Notes under the pieces: generated by a model
Seen by the model: the letters and a program-made list of their open reading frames with translations, nothing else
Told to the model about the DNA's origin: nothing
Database searches by the model: none
Shown: in pieces, positions 1 through 8,199 of the stretch
Layout: every line of letters begins with the position of its first letter
Numbering within the stretch: position 1 is the first letter of the stretch
Made by a program: the position numbers and the translations under genes
DNA from: Tindallia magadiensis
Lineage (GTDB): Bacteria; Bacillota; Clostridia; Peptostreptococcales; Tindalliaceae
Length of the DNA: 64,000 nt
Direction: 5' to 3'
NCBI RefSeq assembly: GCF_900113635.1
Contig: NZ_FOQA01000005.1
Location: forward strand, 108,814-172,813

Positions 1-95
1 CAATTCCTTATAGGAAGACTTGCAACCGTTGTATACAGTCGCCGGGCGTGGGTCCTTCTGGGAAAGTTTCAATTCCTTATAGGAAGACTTGCAAC
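1..95 (-). CRISPR. Leader-proximal end of a CRISPR array (type I-B-like repeat)
   Basis: Two copies of a 30-nt repeat are visible. The first is cut by the window start (1-26) and the second is complete (66-95). On the plus strand the repeat begins GTTTCAATTCC and ends ACTTGCAAC. They flank one 39-nt spacer (27-65). On the minus strand the repeat ends in ATTGAAAC, the usual 5' handle of clostridial type I-B crRNAs, so the array is most likely transcribed leftwards. The AT-rich sequence right of position 96 would then be the leader, and spacer 27-65 the most recently acquired. No cas gene lies in the window. Confidence 0.85.
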
Positions 96-210
96 CGCAA
101 AAACCATTGCTATTTCTACATATAGTTTAACATACCATCCCTGTGTTTTCTAGCTTTTCCTCACTGATAGGATTCTGTTCTCTGTGTTTGCAATATTTCT
201 CAGCAACAAA
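96..210 (-). promoter_or_regulatory. Probable CRISPR leader
   Basis: This AT-rich non-coding stretch directly abuts the last repeat. No further repeat follows it. Its role as leader (promoter and adaptation site) is inferred only from the repeat orientation and position; no promoter was firmly identified. Confidence 0.45.
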
Positions 211-213
211 GAT

Positions 214-266
214 ATGTCGTCGATCTCCAGTGTTTTTTACATCACTGGAGATCGACGACATTTTTC
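214..266. terminator. Strong 18-bp hairpin, probable terminator
   Basis: A perfect 18-bp inverted repeat (215-232 with 243-260) has a 10-nt loop and is followed by five T residues on the plus strand. It separates the CRISPR leader from the minus-strand gene ending at 289. The minus-strand side has only a weak T tail, so it may end either transcript or simply insulate the array. Confidence 0.6.
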
Positions 267-288
267 GAAGTACTAATTGAAGTACTAC

Positions 289-576
289 TTACTGTGCTTC
301 TTGTTTTTTAATAATCTTACAGGCAACAACTCCTATGCATCTGCCTGTTAAAAACAATATAGTGCTAAGAATCCATGGTTTTAATGCCCAAGGAAATAGA
401 AGAAGTGTCACTCCTGCCGCTGTTAAAAAACCGTGACCGATTGTGCATAAAAGGTAGGCTGATTTTATTCCCTTATTTTTCATTAAAACCAGATATACTT
501 GCATCAATCTAAGCCCTGCAGCAACCATAAGGACGCCTAGGATATCCTGAATCAGATGATAATAAGAAAAATCCAT
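289..576 (-). CDS. Small membrane protein of unknown function
   Basis: A 95-residue hydrophobic protein with about three predicted membrane segments (roughly residues 9-31, 41-62 and 66-86) and a lysine-rich tail. I do not recognise the family. It starts 5 nt after the stop of the nhaC gene and is the last gene of the sigma-54-controlled operon that begins at 4199, so it may assist the antiporter or transport of that operon's substrate. That role is inference from position only. Confidence 0.6.
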   Translation of the reverse strand: MDFSYYHLIQDILGVLMVAAGLRLMQVYLVLMKNKGIKSAYLLCTIGHGFLTAAGVTLLLFPWALKPWILSTILFLTGRCIGVVACKIIKKQEAQ

Positions 577-581
577 TTGAC

Positions 582-1991
582 TTAGGATACCTTCTGAACC
601 GTGTTTGTATCCGGTTCTTCTTTAATCATCGCAATGCCGGTAACAGCATAAAAGAGAGTAACCATCGGTGTCAACCAGTTTAGAAAGGCATAAGGAAGAT
701 ATTGGATAGGGGTAACTCCCAGCATCCCCGAAACAAAGATGGCGTTGCTGTTCCATGGAATCAGAACACCCCCCAGTGTACCACAGGCTTCAATAACTCT
801 GGAAAGATTTTCCGGTTTCAGTTTGTGTTCTTTATATAAGGGGGCCATCAAGGTTCCTGTCATGACGGCTGAAAAGGTCATTGAACTACCAATGGCATTG
901 GTAACATAACTGACAATCATCGTTGAACCAATGAGGCTCCGATCTGATTTTACTTTATTGGTTAAGGGTCGTAACAGAGCATCCATCATTCCAACATGAT
1001 GCATCATTCCTGCAAATCCAAAGGCAAATATCATAATGAGTACAGGGCCTACCATGCTCATCACACCGCCACGGTTTAGTAAGCTGTCGATAAATTCTGT
1101 GCCACTTTCGATGCGAAATCCGGTGTACATATGCTGTAACACTTCACTATATGAAAAACCTTGGTTTATTACCGCTACTACAGCACCTGCCACAGCACCG
1201 ATCAGAATCGAAGTAAAGGCGGGTTTTTGCATAACCAGTAGTGTAAGGACAATCACTGCCGGTATCAAAGCAATGATGCCTATATGAAACTCACCTCTCA
1301 ATGCTGAAAGGATTGACTCTAACTGTACCTGATCAACGGTTCCGCTTACGTGCCTAAAACCGATGACGGTATAGAGAATTGCGGATAACAAATAGGCCGG
1401 ACCAACGGTGAAAAACATGGCTTTCACATGGGGGATGAGAGCTCCACCGGATACAGCCGCTGCCAGATTGGTCGAATCGGATAGGGGAGACATTTTATCT
1501 CCAAAGTAGGCTCCGGAAATAACAGCACCGGCGGTAATTCCTGCCGGTACTTCCAGACCAGCACCTACCCCCATCAGGGCTAAACCGGCGGTTCCAATGG
1601 TGCCCCAAGATGTACCAGTAGCCAAAGAGGTTAAGGAACAAAGAATCAAGGCTGTCAATAGAAAGAAGGTCGGTGTGATCACGACTAATCCGCCGTAAAT
1701 AATGGTGGGGACGGTACCGGAGGAAATCCATACTCCTATCATGGCTCCTACCGCCAAAAGAATCATCGTAGGTTGCAGGCATTTTTTTATCATTTCAGAA
1801 GCTGCTTCTTCAATTTCTTTGTAACTGTATCCCAATTTCATACAAGCTGGGATTACAATAAGCCAGGACAGGAAAAAAACAATCTGCAGTGAAGCACCAA
1901 ATCCAACCATACTAATCAGCATAAACGCAACAACAATCGCTAATGTTCCCAGTGAATAAGCAAACGACGGGCTGGTTTTACTCTGTTCCAT
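582..1991 (-). CDS. nhaC: NhaC-family Na+/H+ antiporter
   Basis: A 469-residue polytopic membrane protein with the length and pattern of NhaC antiporters, including conserved glycine/serine-rich segments such as TGTSWGTIGTAG and ISGAYFGDKMSPLSDSTN. The family exchanges Na+ for H+, but some members exchange organic substrates (malate/lactate, tyrosine/tyramine). The gene lies in one operon with a D-cysteine desulfhydrase-like and a MalY-like lyase, so it could instead move an amino acid or its breakdown product. Start codon ATG at 1991 is preceded by AAGGAGG. Confidence 0.85.
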   Translation of the reverse strand: MEQSKTSPSFAYSLGTLAIVVAFMLISMVGFGASLQIVFFLSWLIVIPACMKLGYSYKEIEEAASEMIKKCLQPTMILLAVGAMIGVWISSGTVPTIIYGGLVVITPTFFLLTALILCSLTSLATGTSWGTIGTAGLALMGVGAGLEVPAGITAGAVISGAYFGDKMSPLSDSTNLAAAVSGGALIPHVKAMFFTVGPAYLLSAILYTVIGFRHVSGTVDQVQLESILSALRGEFHIGIIALIPAVIVLTLLVMQKPAFTSILIGAVAGAVVAVINQGFSYSEVLQHMYTGFRIESGTEFIDSLLNRGGVMSMVGPVLIMIFAFGFAGMMHHVGMMDALLRPLTNKVKSDRSLIGSTMIVSYVTNAIGSSMTFSAVMTGTLMAPLYKEHKLKPENLSRVIEACGTLGGVLIPWNSNAIFVSGMLGVTPIQYLPYAFLNWLTPMVTLFYAVTGIAMIKEEPDTNTVQKVS

Positions 1992-2019
1992 TCAAAAAGC
2001 CTCCTTATTTTTTATGAGA

Positions 2020-3012
2020 TTAGATTTCAAATTCCTGAGTTCTTGCCATTACGCCCCATTGACCGCCAGTATGAATAAACAGCACATTTCCTTTCAGTGT
2101 TTCTTTTCTTTCTTGTATTTCTTGAAACAAGCCATGCATTGCTTTTCCTGTATACACTGGATCTAAAAGGATTCCTTCCTGTCTGGCAAAGTTTTCAATA
2201 AAGTGGAGGGCTTCAGCGGTGCAGTGACCATAGCCTTCTCCTACATAAGCATTGCACATATTCACTTGATCAAATGCCAGATTTGTCAGAAGTTTTTCAT
2301 TTCCTGTTTGCTGAAGTCCTTCTGTGATAATGTTTTTTGTTATTGTCTGAAAATCTTTCTTTTCATCGTATATATTGATCCCCAGAAGCTGCTTTTTTTC
2401 CTCTAGTTCTTGGTTGCCCAGGTAGAGTCCAGCATAGGTACCACCAGAGCCTGTAGCTACACAGATTGTATCAAACTGGATATCCATTTCTTTTTCTTGC
2501 TGCTGGATTTCTTGAAAAGCATGGTAATAGCCAAACATTCCCAGACCGCTGGAAGCTCCTTCCGGCATTACATAGGCTTTCAATCCTTGGGACTCATAAT
2601 TTTTTTTAATACGGTCCATGATCTGAGTCCGTTCTTCCCGATATTCTTTTCCTGTAATCAGTGTGCATTCTGCTCCAAATAATTTGTCTAAAAAGAAGTT
2701 TCCTATCGGTGCTTCTTCTTTACCTTTTAAGACAAGATGGGTTTTCAGGCCCAGCTGAGCACCTATTGCCGCTGTTGCCCGACAATGGTTTGATTGTTGT
2801 CCTCCGCAGGTTATTAATACCTGTGCTCCTTTTTCCATGGCATCCGGCAGGATATATTCCAGTTTTCTTATTTTATTTCCTGTATATTCCAACCCTGTAA
2901 AATCATCACGTTTGATAAAAAGCCGAAGTCCCTCCCTTTCCCCCAGACTCCGTTTCAACTCAAAAATAGGCGTTGGTACATTGGCTATTGCTTTTCGTTT
3001 AGGCAGTTTCAC
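2020..3012 (-). CDS. PLP-dependent D-cysteine desulfhydrase / ACC deaminase family protein
   Basis: A 330-residue fold-type II PLP enzyme. The PLP lysine is in TGNKIRKLEY (about Lys47) and the cofactor-binding GGQQSNHCRATA follows at about 70-80. The family splits D-cysteine to pyruvate, sulfide and ammonia, or deaminates 1-aminocyclopropane-1-carboxylate; related enzymes use D-serine or 3-chloro-D-alanine. It sits 17 nt downstream of the MalY-like gene. Sequence alone does not settle the substrate, but the neighbour points to a sulfur amino acid. RBS GGAGG precedes ATG at 3012. Confidence 0.8.
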   Translation of the reverse strand: MKLPKRKAIANVPTPIFELKRSLGEREGLRLFIKRDDFTGLEYTGNKIRKLEYILPDAMEKGAQVLITCGGQQSNHCRATAAIGAQLGLKTHLVLKGKEEAPIGNFFLDKLFGAECTLITGKEYREERTQIMDRIKKNYESQGLKAYVMPEGASSGLGMFGYYHAFQEIQQQEKEMDIQFDTICVATGSGGTYAGLYLGNQELEEKKQLLGINIYDEKKDFQTITKNIITEGLQQTGNEKLLTNLAFDQVNMCNAYVGEGYGHCTAEALHFIENFARQEGILLDPVYTGKAMHGLFQEIQERKETLKGNVLFIHTGGQWGVMARTQEFEI

Positions 3013-3029
3013 AATACAACCTCCTTTTT

Positions 3030-4199
3030 TTACCTTCTTTTTTTAACGGCTTCTTCAATGTTTTTCATTACTTTTTCTACAATGCTTCGAGGGCAAGCCA
3101 GATTGAGGCGCACATATCCGGTGCCAGTTGCTCCATAGTCTACTCCCATGTTTAAGGCAACCTTTGCTTCATCGATCATTAATTTCTTTAATGCGTCGTC
3201 TTTCAAACCCAGCCCCTTACAGTTAATCCATTGCAAATAGGTGCCTTCCGGCAAATTCGCTTTTAATTCCGGAATGTTTTCTCGGCAATATTTTTCTACA
3301 TAGGCCATGTTTTCTTCCACATAGGCTAGCATTTTATTTAACCACTCTTCACCATGGTTAAAAGCCGCTTCTACTGCAACGACGCTAAAGCAGTCATTTC
3401 TTTGCAACTCCATAATGGTAAAAAATTCTTGAATCGGCTGATGGTATTTTGCCTGCGGAGCATGGATGAAAGAAGCTTGCAAGCCTGCCAGATTAAAAGA
3501 TTTTGTAGCCGAAAAACAAGTGATGGTGATTTCTTGGATCTCCTTGGATAAAGAGGCCATTGGCGTATACATCCGGTCTCCAAAAACCAGATCGCCATGA
3601 ATTTCATCGGCCAGAATAATCACTTGATGGCGTCGACAGATATCGCCGATACGTTCCAGTTCTTCCTTTGTCCAAACTCGCCCTACTGGATTATGAGGAT
3701 TGCAGAGGATGAGCATCGAAGCTTCTTCTGCCTGTTTTTCCAATTCCTCAAAATGTATGTGATACTGACCATTTTCTTCCAATAATGGATTTTCTACTAA
3801 CACTCGCTGGTTTTTACGTACCGCATCGTAAAAGGGAGGATATACAGGAGTTTGTATAATGATTTTATCTCCTTCATTGGTCAGTTCTCTGATAATAACG
3901 TTTAGGGAGGTCACTACTCCTGGACTGTGAATAAGGTCTTGTTGTTCTAACGTCACAGCATACCTTCGTTGATACCAACGAATCGCTGCATCCCAGTAAG
4001 TATCTGGTCTTGACGTATATCCATATATTTTTTCTTTTCCTCTTTTTTCTACTGCCTTCCAGATTTCCGGTGCTACCTGAAAATCCATATCAGCCACCCA
4101 CATCGGCAGCAAGTCCTTTCTTCCAAACTTTTTTTCCAACTCGTCGTACTTTGCCGAAAGCTGATGCTTTCTATCAATGATGTGATCAAAGGTTTCCAT
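3030..4199 (-). CDS. MalY/PatB-type C-S lyase (cystathionine beta-lyase family)
   Basis: A 389-residue class I/II PLP aminotransferase-fold enzyme. MWVADMDF lies near residue 33, CNPHNPVGRVW at 166-176, and the PLP lysine in SATKSFNLAG (Lys233). These match MalY/PatB proteins, which cleave cystathionine or cysteine to ammonia, pyruvate and a thiol or sulfide. The start at 4199 is chosen because GGAGG lies just upstream. The in-frame ATG at 4259 would place the start upstream of the transcript predicted from the sigma-54 promoter at 4265-4281. First gene of the operon. Confidence 0.85.
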   Translation of the reverse strand: METFDHIIDRKHQLSAKYDELEKKFGRKDLLPMWVADMDFQVAPEIWKAVEKRGKEKIYGYTSRPDTYWDAAIRWYQRRYAVTLEQQDLIHSPGVVTSLNVIIRELTNEGDKIIIQTPVYPPFYDAVRKNQRVLVENPLLEENGQYHIHFEELEKQAEEASMLILCNPHNPVGRVWTKEELERIGDICRRHQVIILADEIHGDLVFGDRMYTPMASLSKEIQEITITCFSATKSFNLAGLQASFIHAPQAKYHQPIQEFFTIMELQRNDCFSVVAVEAAFNHGEEWLNKMLAYVEENMAYVEKYCRENIPELKANLPEGTYLQWINCKGLGLKDDALKKLMIDEAKVALNMGVDYGATGTGYVRLNLACPRSIVEKVMKNIEEAVKKRR

Positions 4200-4264
4200 G
4201 ATATTCCTCCAGCTAGAATTATTTTTATGAGTATTTGAATCATTTTTCACTTCTTTCATATTAA

Positions 4265-4281
4265 TGCAATTATTATGCCAA
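4265..4281 (-). promoter_or_regulatory. Sigma-54 (-24/-12) promoter for the C-S lyase operon
   Basis: On the minus strand the sequence reads TTGGCATAATAATTGCA. This matches the RpoN consensus TGGCAC-N5-TTGCW, with GG and GC at exact spacing. The predicted transcription start is near 4254, giving a leader of about 55 nt before ATG 4199. The adjacent gene encodes a GAFTGA-containing sigma-54 activator, the expected partner. Confidence 0.8.
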
Positions 4282-4368
4282 TCATTCTAAACGAGAGAAA
4301 ATGATCCGTTACCTCTTGAAAAAAGCAGTGTTTCTCTCTTTCTTCTTCCTTCAGATTCAACCTTCAAT

Positions 4369-4410
4369 AAAGGGAACAATAGGAACTCACACGTCCCCAT
4401 TGTTCCCTTT
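4369..4410 (-). terminator. Hairpin after the sigma-54 regulator gene
   Basis: A perfect 12-bp inverted repeat (AAAGGGAACAAT at 4369-4380 with its complement at 4399-4410) and an 18-nt loop. It lies about 70 nt after the stop of the regulator gene and is followed on the minus strand by a weak T-rich tail, so it probably terminates that transcript. It also lies about 90 nt upstream of the -24/-12 promoter, where an activator-binding dyad would sit, so that alternative stays open. Confidence 0.5.
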
Positions 4411-4478
4411 ACCGTTCCTCTTAAACAGGATTCCAACTGACTGGTTGGCTTTCTGTTTCCTTTGAAGGCTTAAAAAAT

Positions 4479-6509
4479 CTATTGCTTCTGATCGTAGTAT
4501 CGCTTAAAAGCTTGAAATCCTTTTTCTGTAAGAAGGGTCCCTTTCCTGCCTTTCTCTACTTCCACCCATCCTTTTTCCTGAAATGTTTGCAAGGTGTTTC
4601 GAAGTGTTCTTTCGGATAAGTATATCTTTTGCTCTTTTGCCATCTCCATCATTCTCCGGCGACCTAGTCCTTTCATCTCTTCTCTGGCCTGAAGCAAGCA
4701 TCGAAATACAAATCCTTCTTCAGGCATAAGGTTGCTTTCGGGAGGTTCTTCTTTTAGAGGAAAATGAAAAGAGACATCCGGCAGGCTTTCCTTTAGATCT
4801 TGTAGGTGGATCAGGTCTTTTTCCAAATAGGCTAAGTATTCTACGCAGTTTTGCAGTTCTCTAAAGTTACCTTCCCAAGGGTACTGGCTTAAATAGTTTT
4901 TTGCTTCTTCTGTCAAAGTAAAACCGGCGTGAATTTCTTTTTGTATATATTCAAAGCCTAGCATGATATCGGTTCTTCTTTCACGAAGGGGTGGAATTTT
5001 TAAGGATAGTACATTGATCCGATAGTACAAATCTTTCCGAAATTTATTTTCCTGAATCAATCTTCTCAGATCTTGATTGGTTGCTGTAATAATTCTTGCG
5101 TCTACCGGGATCACCCTATCGCCGCCTACCCGCATCACTTCTTTTTCTTGAATAACCCGAAGTAACCGGCTTTGTAAATGGGTCGATACTTCTCCGATTT
5201 CATCTAAAAACAGTGTTCCCTGGTGGGCCAGTTCAAAAAGACCGATGCGGCCGCCTTTTTTAGCTCCGGTAAAGGCACCTTCTTCGTATCCAAAAAGTTC
5301 GCTTTCCAACAATGGTTCCGGAATGCTGGCACAGTTCACTGCCACAAACTGATAGTTTTTTCTTCGAGATGCATTATGAATAGCCTGAGCGAAGAGTTCT
5401 TTCCCTGTTCCCGTTTCTCCGGTGATCAGGACAGAGGAATTGGATCTGGCAATTTTTTGGGCGGTAGTCCGTGTTTTTTGAATGGCTTCACTTTCTCCAA
5501 TAATGCTATCAAAGGTATATTTAGCTTTATGGCCTTTTCCTAATATTTTTGCCCGAAGTTGATGCTGAAATTTTTCTTTTTCTTCGAATTGATTAATCAC
5601 GATAATAATACTGGAAATCATGCCGCCGGTCATCACTGGTGCGGAACGAAAGGAAATATTCGTATGCTGAAACCGTATCAGCTCTTGTTCAACAATGGCT
5701 TTGGATTGAATCGCTTCTTTGACAACGGAAAAATCCAGGACTTCCAGAAGGTTTTTTCCAATGATTTCCTGGCGAAATGAAAGGATCTGGTGGGCTTTAT
5801 CATTCAATCCTAATATAACCCCTTCCGGATCGGTTGTAATAATGCCTTCATCAATCACATTTAACAGTTTCAAAAATCGACTGTCCGCCATATTAAGCCG
5901 GTCCAGAAGGGCTGATGCGATCGTAGAAACTTTGCATAGGCTGTTAAAATGTGTTATAAACGGAGGACTTTGTAGTAAATGCTCCATTTCCAAACTAACG
6001 GCTACGTCCATGATCGTAGTTTCGTCTAAGGTTCGGTGACCGGTATCGATGATTTTTTCTACAAAATCCGGTACCGCTTCTCGCTCTCCTAAAGTAACGG
6101 CAATAGGAAGGGGTGGAATATCTTTTTTCCCCGGGTATACAGGAAAAAAGTTATAATTGGTTAACCCTATTTGACGGAGCAAAGCCATACTCTCCAAGGT
6201 CATTTCCGGGCTGTAGTTTACCAGTAATACTTCTGACCCTTCTCTGATGCTGTTTATCTTATTCCGCTGTTCTTTTGTAAGGGTAGTGCTAAGAACAATG
6301 ACTTTTGCCTTCAGAGGGATTTTTTCTTTGATTTCTACGTAAATGGAATACAGAGAAATCAGCAACACATCCGCATCAATCTTTTTGCGTATTACGTCTT
6401 TATCAAAACCCAGAGCCGATATTTCCACCAGAGGGAAAAGTTGTTGCAAAATCATTTTATGATGTTCTGCCACTCCTCTAAAGTTTGTAATGATCGTCAC
6501 CTTTTTCAT
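4479..6509 (-). CDS. Sigma-54-dependent enhancer-binding transcriptional regulator (PAS-AAA+)
   Basis: A 676-residue activator. Residues 1-200 form a PrpR-like sensory region, a PAS domain follows at about 210-305, and the AAA+ module spans about 335-560 with Walker A GETGTGKE (364-371), the sigma-54 contact loop GAFTGA (411-416) and Walker B TLFLDEIGE. The C-terminus looks like a winged helix rather than a clear Fis-type helix-turn-helix. It lies directly upstream of the operon with the -24/-12 promoter and probably activates it in response to an amino acid or its metabolite. The target is inferred; the family is clear. Confidence 0.9.
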   Translation of the reverse strand: MKKVTIITNFRGVAEHHKMILQQLFPLVEISALGFDKDVIRKKIDADVLLISLYSIYVEIKEKIPLKAKVIVLSTTLTKEQRNKINSIREGSEVLLVNYSPEMTLESMALLRQIGLTNYNFFPVYPGKKDIPPLPIAVTLGEREAVPDFVEKIIDTGHRTLDETTIMDVAVSLEMEHLLQSPPFITHFNSLCKVSTIASALLDRLNMADSRFLKLLNVIDEGIITTDPEGVILGLNDKAHQILSFRQEIIGKNLLEVLDFSVVKEAIQSKAIVEQELIRFQHTNISFRSAPVMTGGMISSIIIVINQFEEKEKFQHQLRAKILGKGHKAKYTFDSIIGESEAIQKTRTTAQKIARSNSSVLITGETGTGKELFAQAIHNASRRKNYQFVAVNCASIPEPLLESELFGYEEGAFTGAKKGGRIGLFELAHQGTLFLDEIGEVSTHLQSRLLRVIQEKEVMRVGGDRVIPVDARIITATNQDLRRLIQENKFRKDLYYRINVLSLKIPPLRERRTDIMLGFEYIQKEIHAGFTLTEEAKNYLSQYPWEGNFRELQNCVEYLAYLEKDLIHLQDLKESLPDVSFHFPLKEEPPESNLMPEEGFVFRCLLQAREEMKGLGRRRMMEMAKEQKIYLSERTLRNTLQTFQEKGWVEVEKGRKGTLLTEKGFQAFKRYYDQKQ

Positions 6510-6549
6510 GGATATCCTCCCAGCGAAGTGATGCTTTCTCTTTTTTCAA

Positions 6550-7992
6550 TTACCTTCTAATAAGATGCGTATAGGAAAATTTTTCGATAGTCGGATCAAA
6601 ATAACGATAACGTGGACTTGAAACAAACTGACGATTTTCAATAACACCAGCATTCCATGTAGCGTCTACAATGACCCACCGATCATCAGCGTAGACTTCA
6701 TTCCAGGCATGGTTGGCGCCGACATATTCTATTTCCACATGTTCCCAGCTGCCATCCGAACTGGCACCTAAGGCATATCCGGACACTACCCGAGTAGGTA
6801 CTTCTGCACTTCTAAGCAAGGCTGCCATCAGATTTGCATAACCACTGCAAACTGATTTCCCATTGTTGAGCACATCTACAGCATCCACCTGGCTGTTTCC
6901 ATCTCCATAATAAGCAGCTGTATCATAGGCTATGTTTTCTATCACCCACTGATGAACGGCTTCCAATTTTTCATAATTACTTGCTGCATCCTTGGTTAAC
7001 CTTTGGGCTAGTTGTCTTATTTCCGGATGCTCTGGATCGATGTTGTTTTCTGCTCCCAGGTAAAAAGAAGGTGTTCGATGAATCATATGCTGTTTCACAT
7101 TATTGAAATAACTTGGAGCGGCAGAAATTACATGCCCATCACTTGTCGTTTCAATGAAAAATTCGCCGCCTTCTCTATCGAAGGTGCGATACCTTTCTTT
7201 ACCAAAAAATAGTTGGTATCCATCATTCCCGGAAGAAGAGAGTCTGATTTCATGTTGAAAGCTGCCATTTTGACTGGCGTCAATCACATCTCTTTCGTCA
7301 CCATTGGTCACAAACATCACATACCGATATTCCTCCGGCACTTTTCCAGAAAAATGAAGGACCTGATCCTCTATTTCCAGCCGAACAAAACTGGCAAAAT
7401 CTTTTGTTCGATCATGGTGAGTGGACAGGGTATCAAATGCTTCCGGTATCTCATCTAATGCTTGCTGAAAGCTTTTGGTTAAGAACTTGGCTTCGTTTCT
7501 AAGATTATCCCACTCCAGGTTTCCAAAGTTTTCCAGATCTCTTAGGTAAATCGCCGTTTTTCCTCCAATATTAAAAGACTGGATTTCATCCGCACCAGCA
7601 TAGGTTTTAATATCCGTTGAAATAACATCGTAAAGTTTGCGACCGGTGGCATACCTATGTCTCAAAGCTTCTGTTTCTTTTATTGGATTTTTAGGCTTAT
7701 CTGGATTTTTTTGAATCTGAACGGATCGGGTATCTTCCTGCCACTGAACATCAAAGCCATAACCAGATAAGTCTCTGGCGATAATAGCGGTTGTACCGTT
7801 TATATTGTAGGAAGGGATCACCATTCCATTAATAGTTGCTTTAATATCGGTTCCCAATACTTCTCCTACCACTTCTCCAGTAGTTGCCATCCCCGTCACT
7901 GAACTTGTCATCACCAGTAGCACCACTAGTATGACCGCTGCCATTATTTTACTCCGAACCTTCGTTTTCCTATTTTTTGAGATTAAATACAT
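6550..7992 (-). CDS. Secreted transglutaminase-like protein with copper-amine-oxidase-N-type stalk domain
   Basis: A 480-residue protein with a signal or anchor segment (about 16-35). A region resembling the copper amine oxidase N-terminal 'stalk' domain runs about 45-165 (ARDLSGYGFDVQW and LRDLENFGNLEWD are typical half-repeats). The C-terminal transglutaminase core has Cys382 in KSVCSGYANL, His428 in NHAWNEV and Asp443 in VIVDATWN, an intact Cys-His-Asp triad. Such proteins act on the cell surface as peptidases or crosslinkers; the substrate is unknown. GGAAGGGG precedes ATG 7992. It appears to be a single-gene unit. Confidence 0.8.
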   Translation of the reverse strand: MYLISKNRKTKVRSKIMAAVILVVLLVMTSSVTGMATTGEVVGEVLGTDIKATINGMVIPSYNINGTTAIIARDLSGYGFDVQWQEDTRSVQIQKNPDKPKNPIKETEALRHRYATGRKLYDVISTDIKTYAGADEIQSFNIGGKTAIYLRDLENFGNLEWDNLRNEAKFLTKSFQQALDEIPEAFDTLSTHHDRTKDFASFVRLEIEDQVLHFSGKVPEEYRYVMFVTNGDERDVIDASQNGSFQHEIRLSSSGNDGYQLFFGKERYRTFDREGGEFFIETTSDGHVISAAPSYFNNVKQHMIHRTPSFYLGAENNIDPEHPEIRQLAQRLTKDAASNYEKLEAVHQWVIENIAYDTAAYYGDGNSQVDAVDVLNNGKSVCSGYANLMAALLRSAEVPTRVVSGYALGASSDGSWEHVEIEYVGANHAWNEVYADDRWVIVDATWNAGVIENRQFVSSPRYRYFDPTIEKFSYTHLIRR

Positions 7993-8097
7993 TTCAGAAC
8001 CCCTTCCTTATTTACAAAACTCATTGCTTCTTTACGGATTCTATTCTATCAAACCGCCTTCTGGAAATCTAATGAAATTTCTACTCTTTTTTCTTAC

Positions 8098-8160
8098 AAA
8101 AATACCTCCAGTCAGAGAGTCTCTTCTTCTTTCCGAAGACTTTCTCTTTTGGAGGTATTT
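8098..8160 (-). terminator. Terminator of the glycine reductase operon
   Basis: An outer stem of at least 10 bp pairs AAATACCTCC (ending at 8109) with GGAGGTATTT (8151-8160), with a further inner AGAG/CTCT pairing. On the minus strand a run of T residues follows. It lies about 40 nt beyond the grdD stop codon. Confidence 0.75.
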
Positions 8161-8199
8161 CTATTGATGTCTATGGTTTTTCTATCTGTTTGCTAGGGA

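Noticed and set aside
4200-4259. N-terminal extension of the MalY-like protein to ATG 4259
   Set aside because: The start at 4199 has a good ribosome-binding site, the extension does not match the family, and ATG 4259 lies upstream of the transcription start predicted from the sigma-54 promoter.
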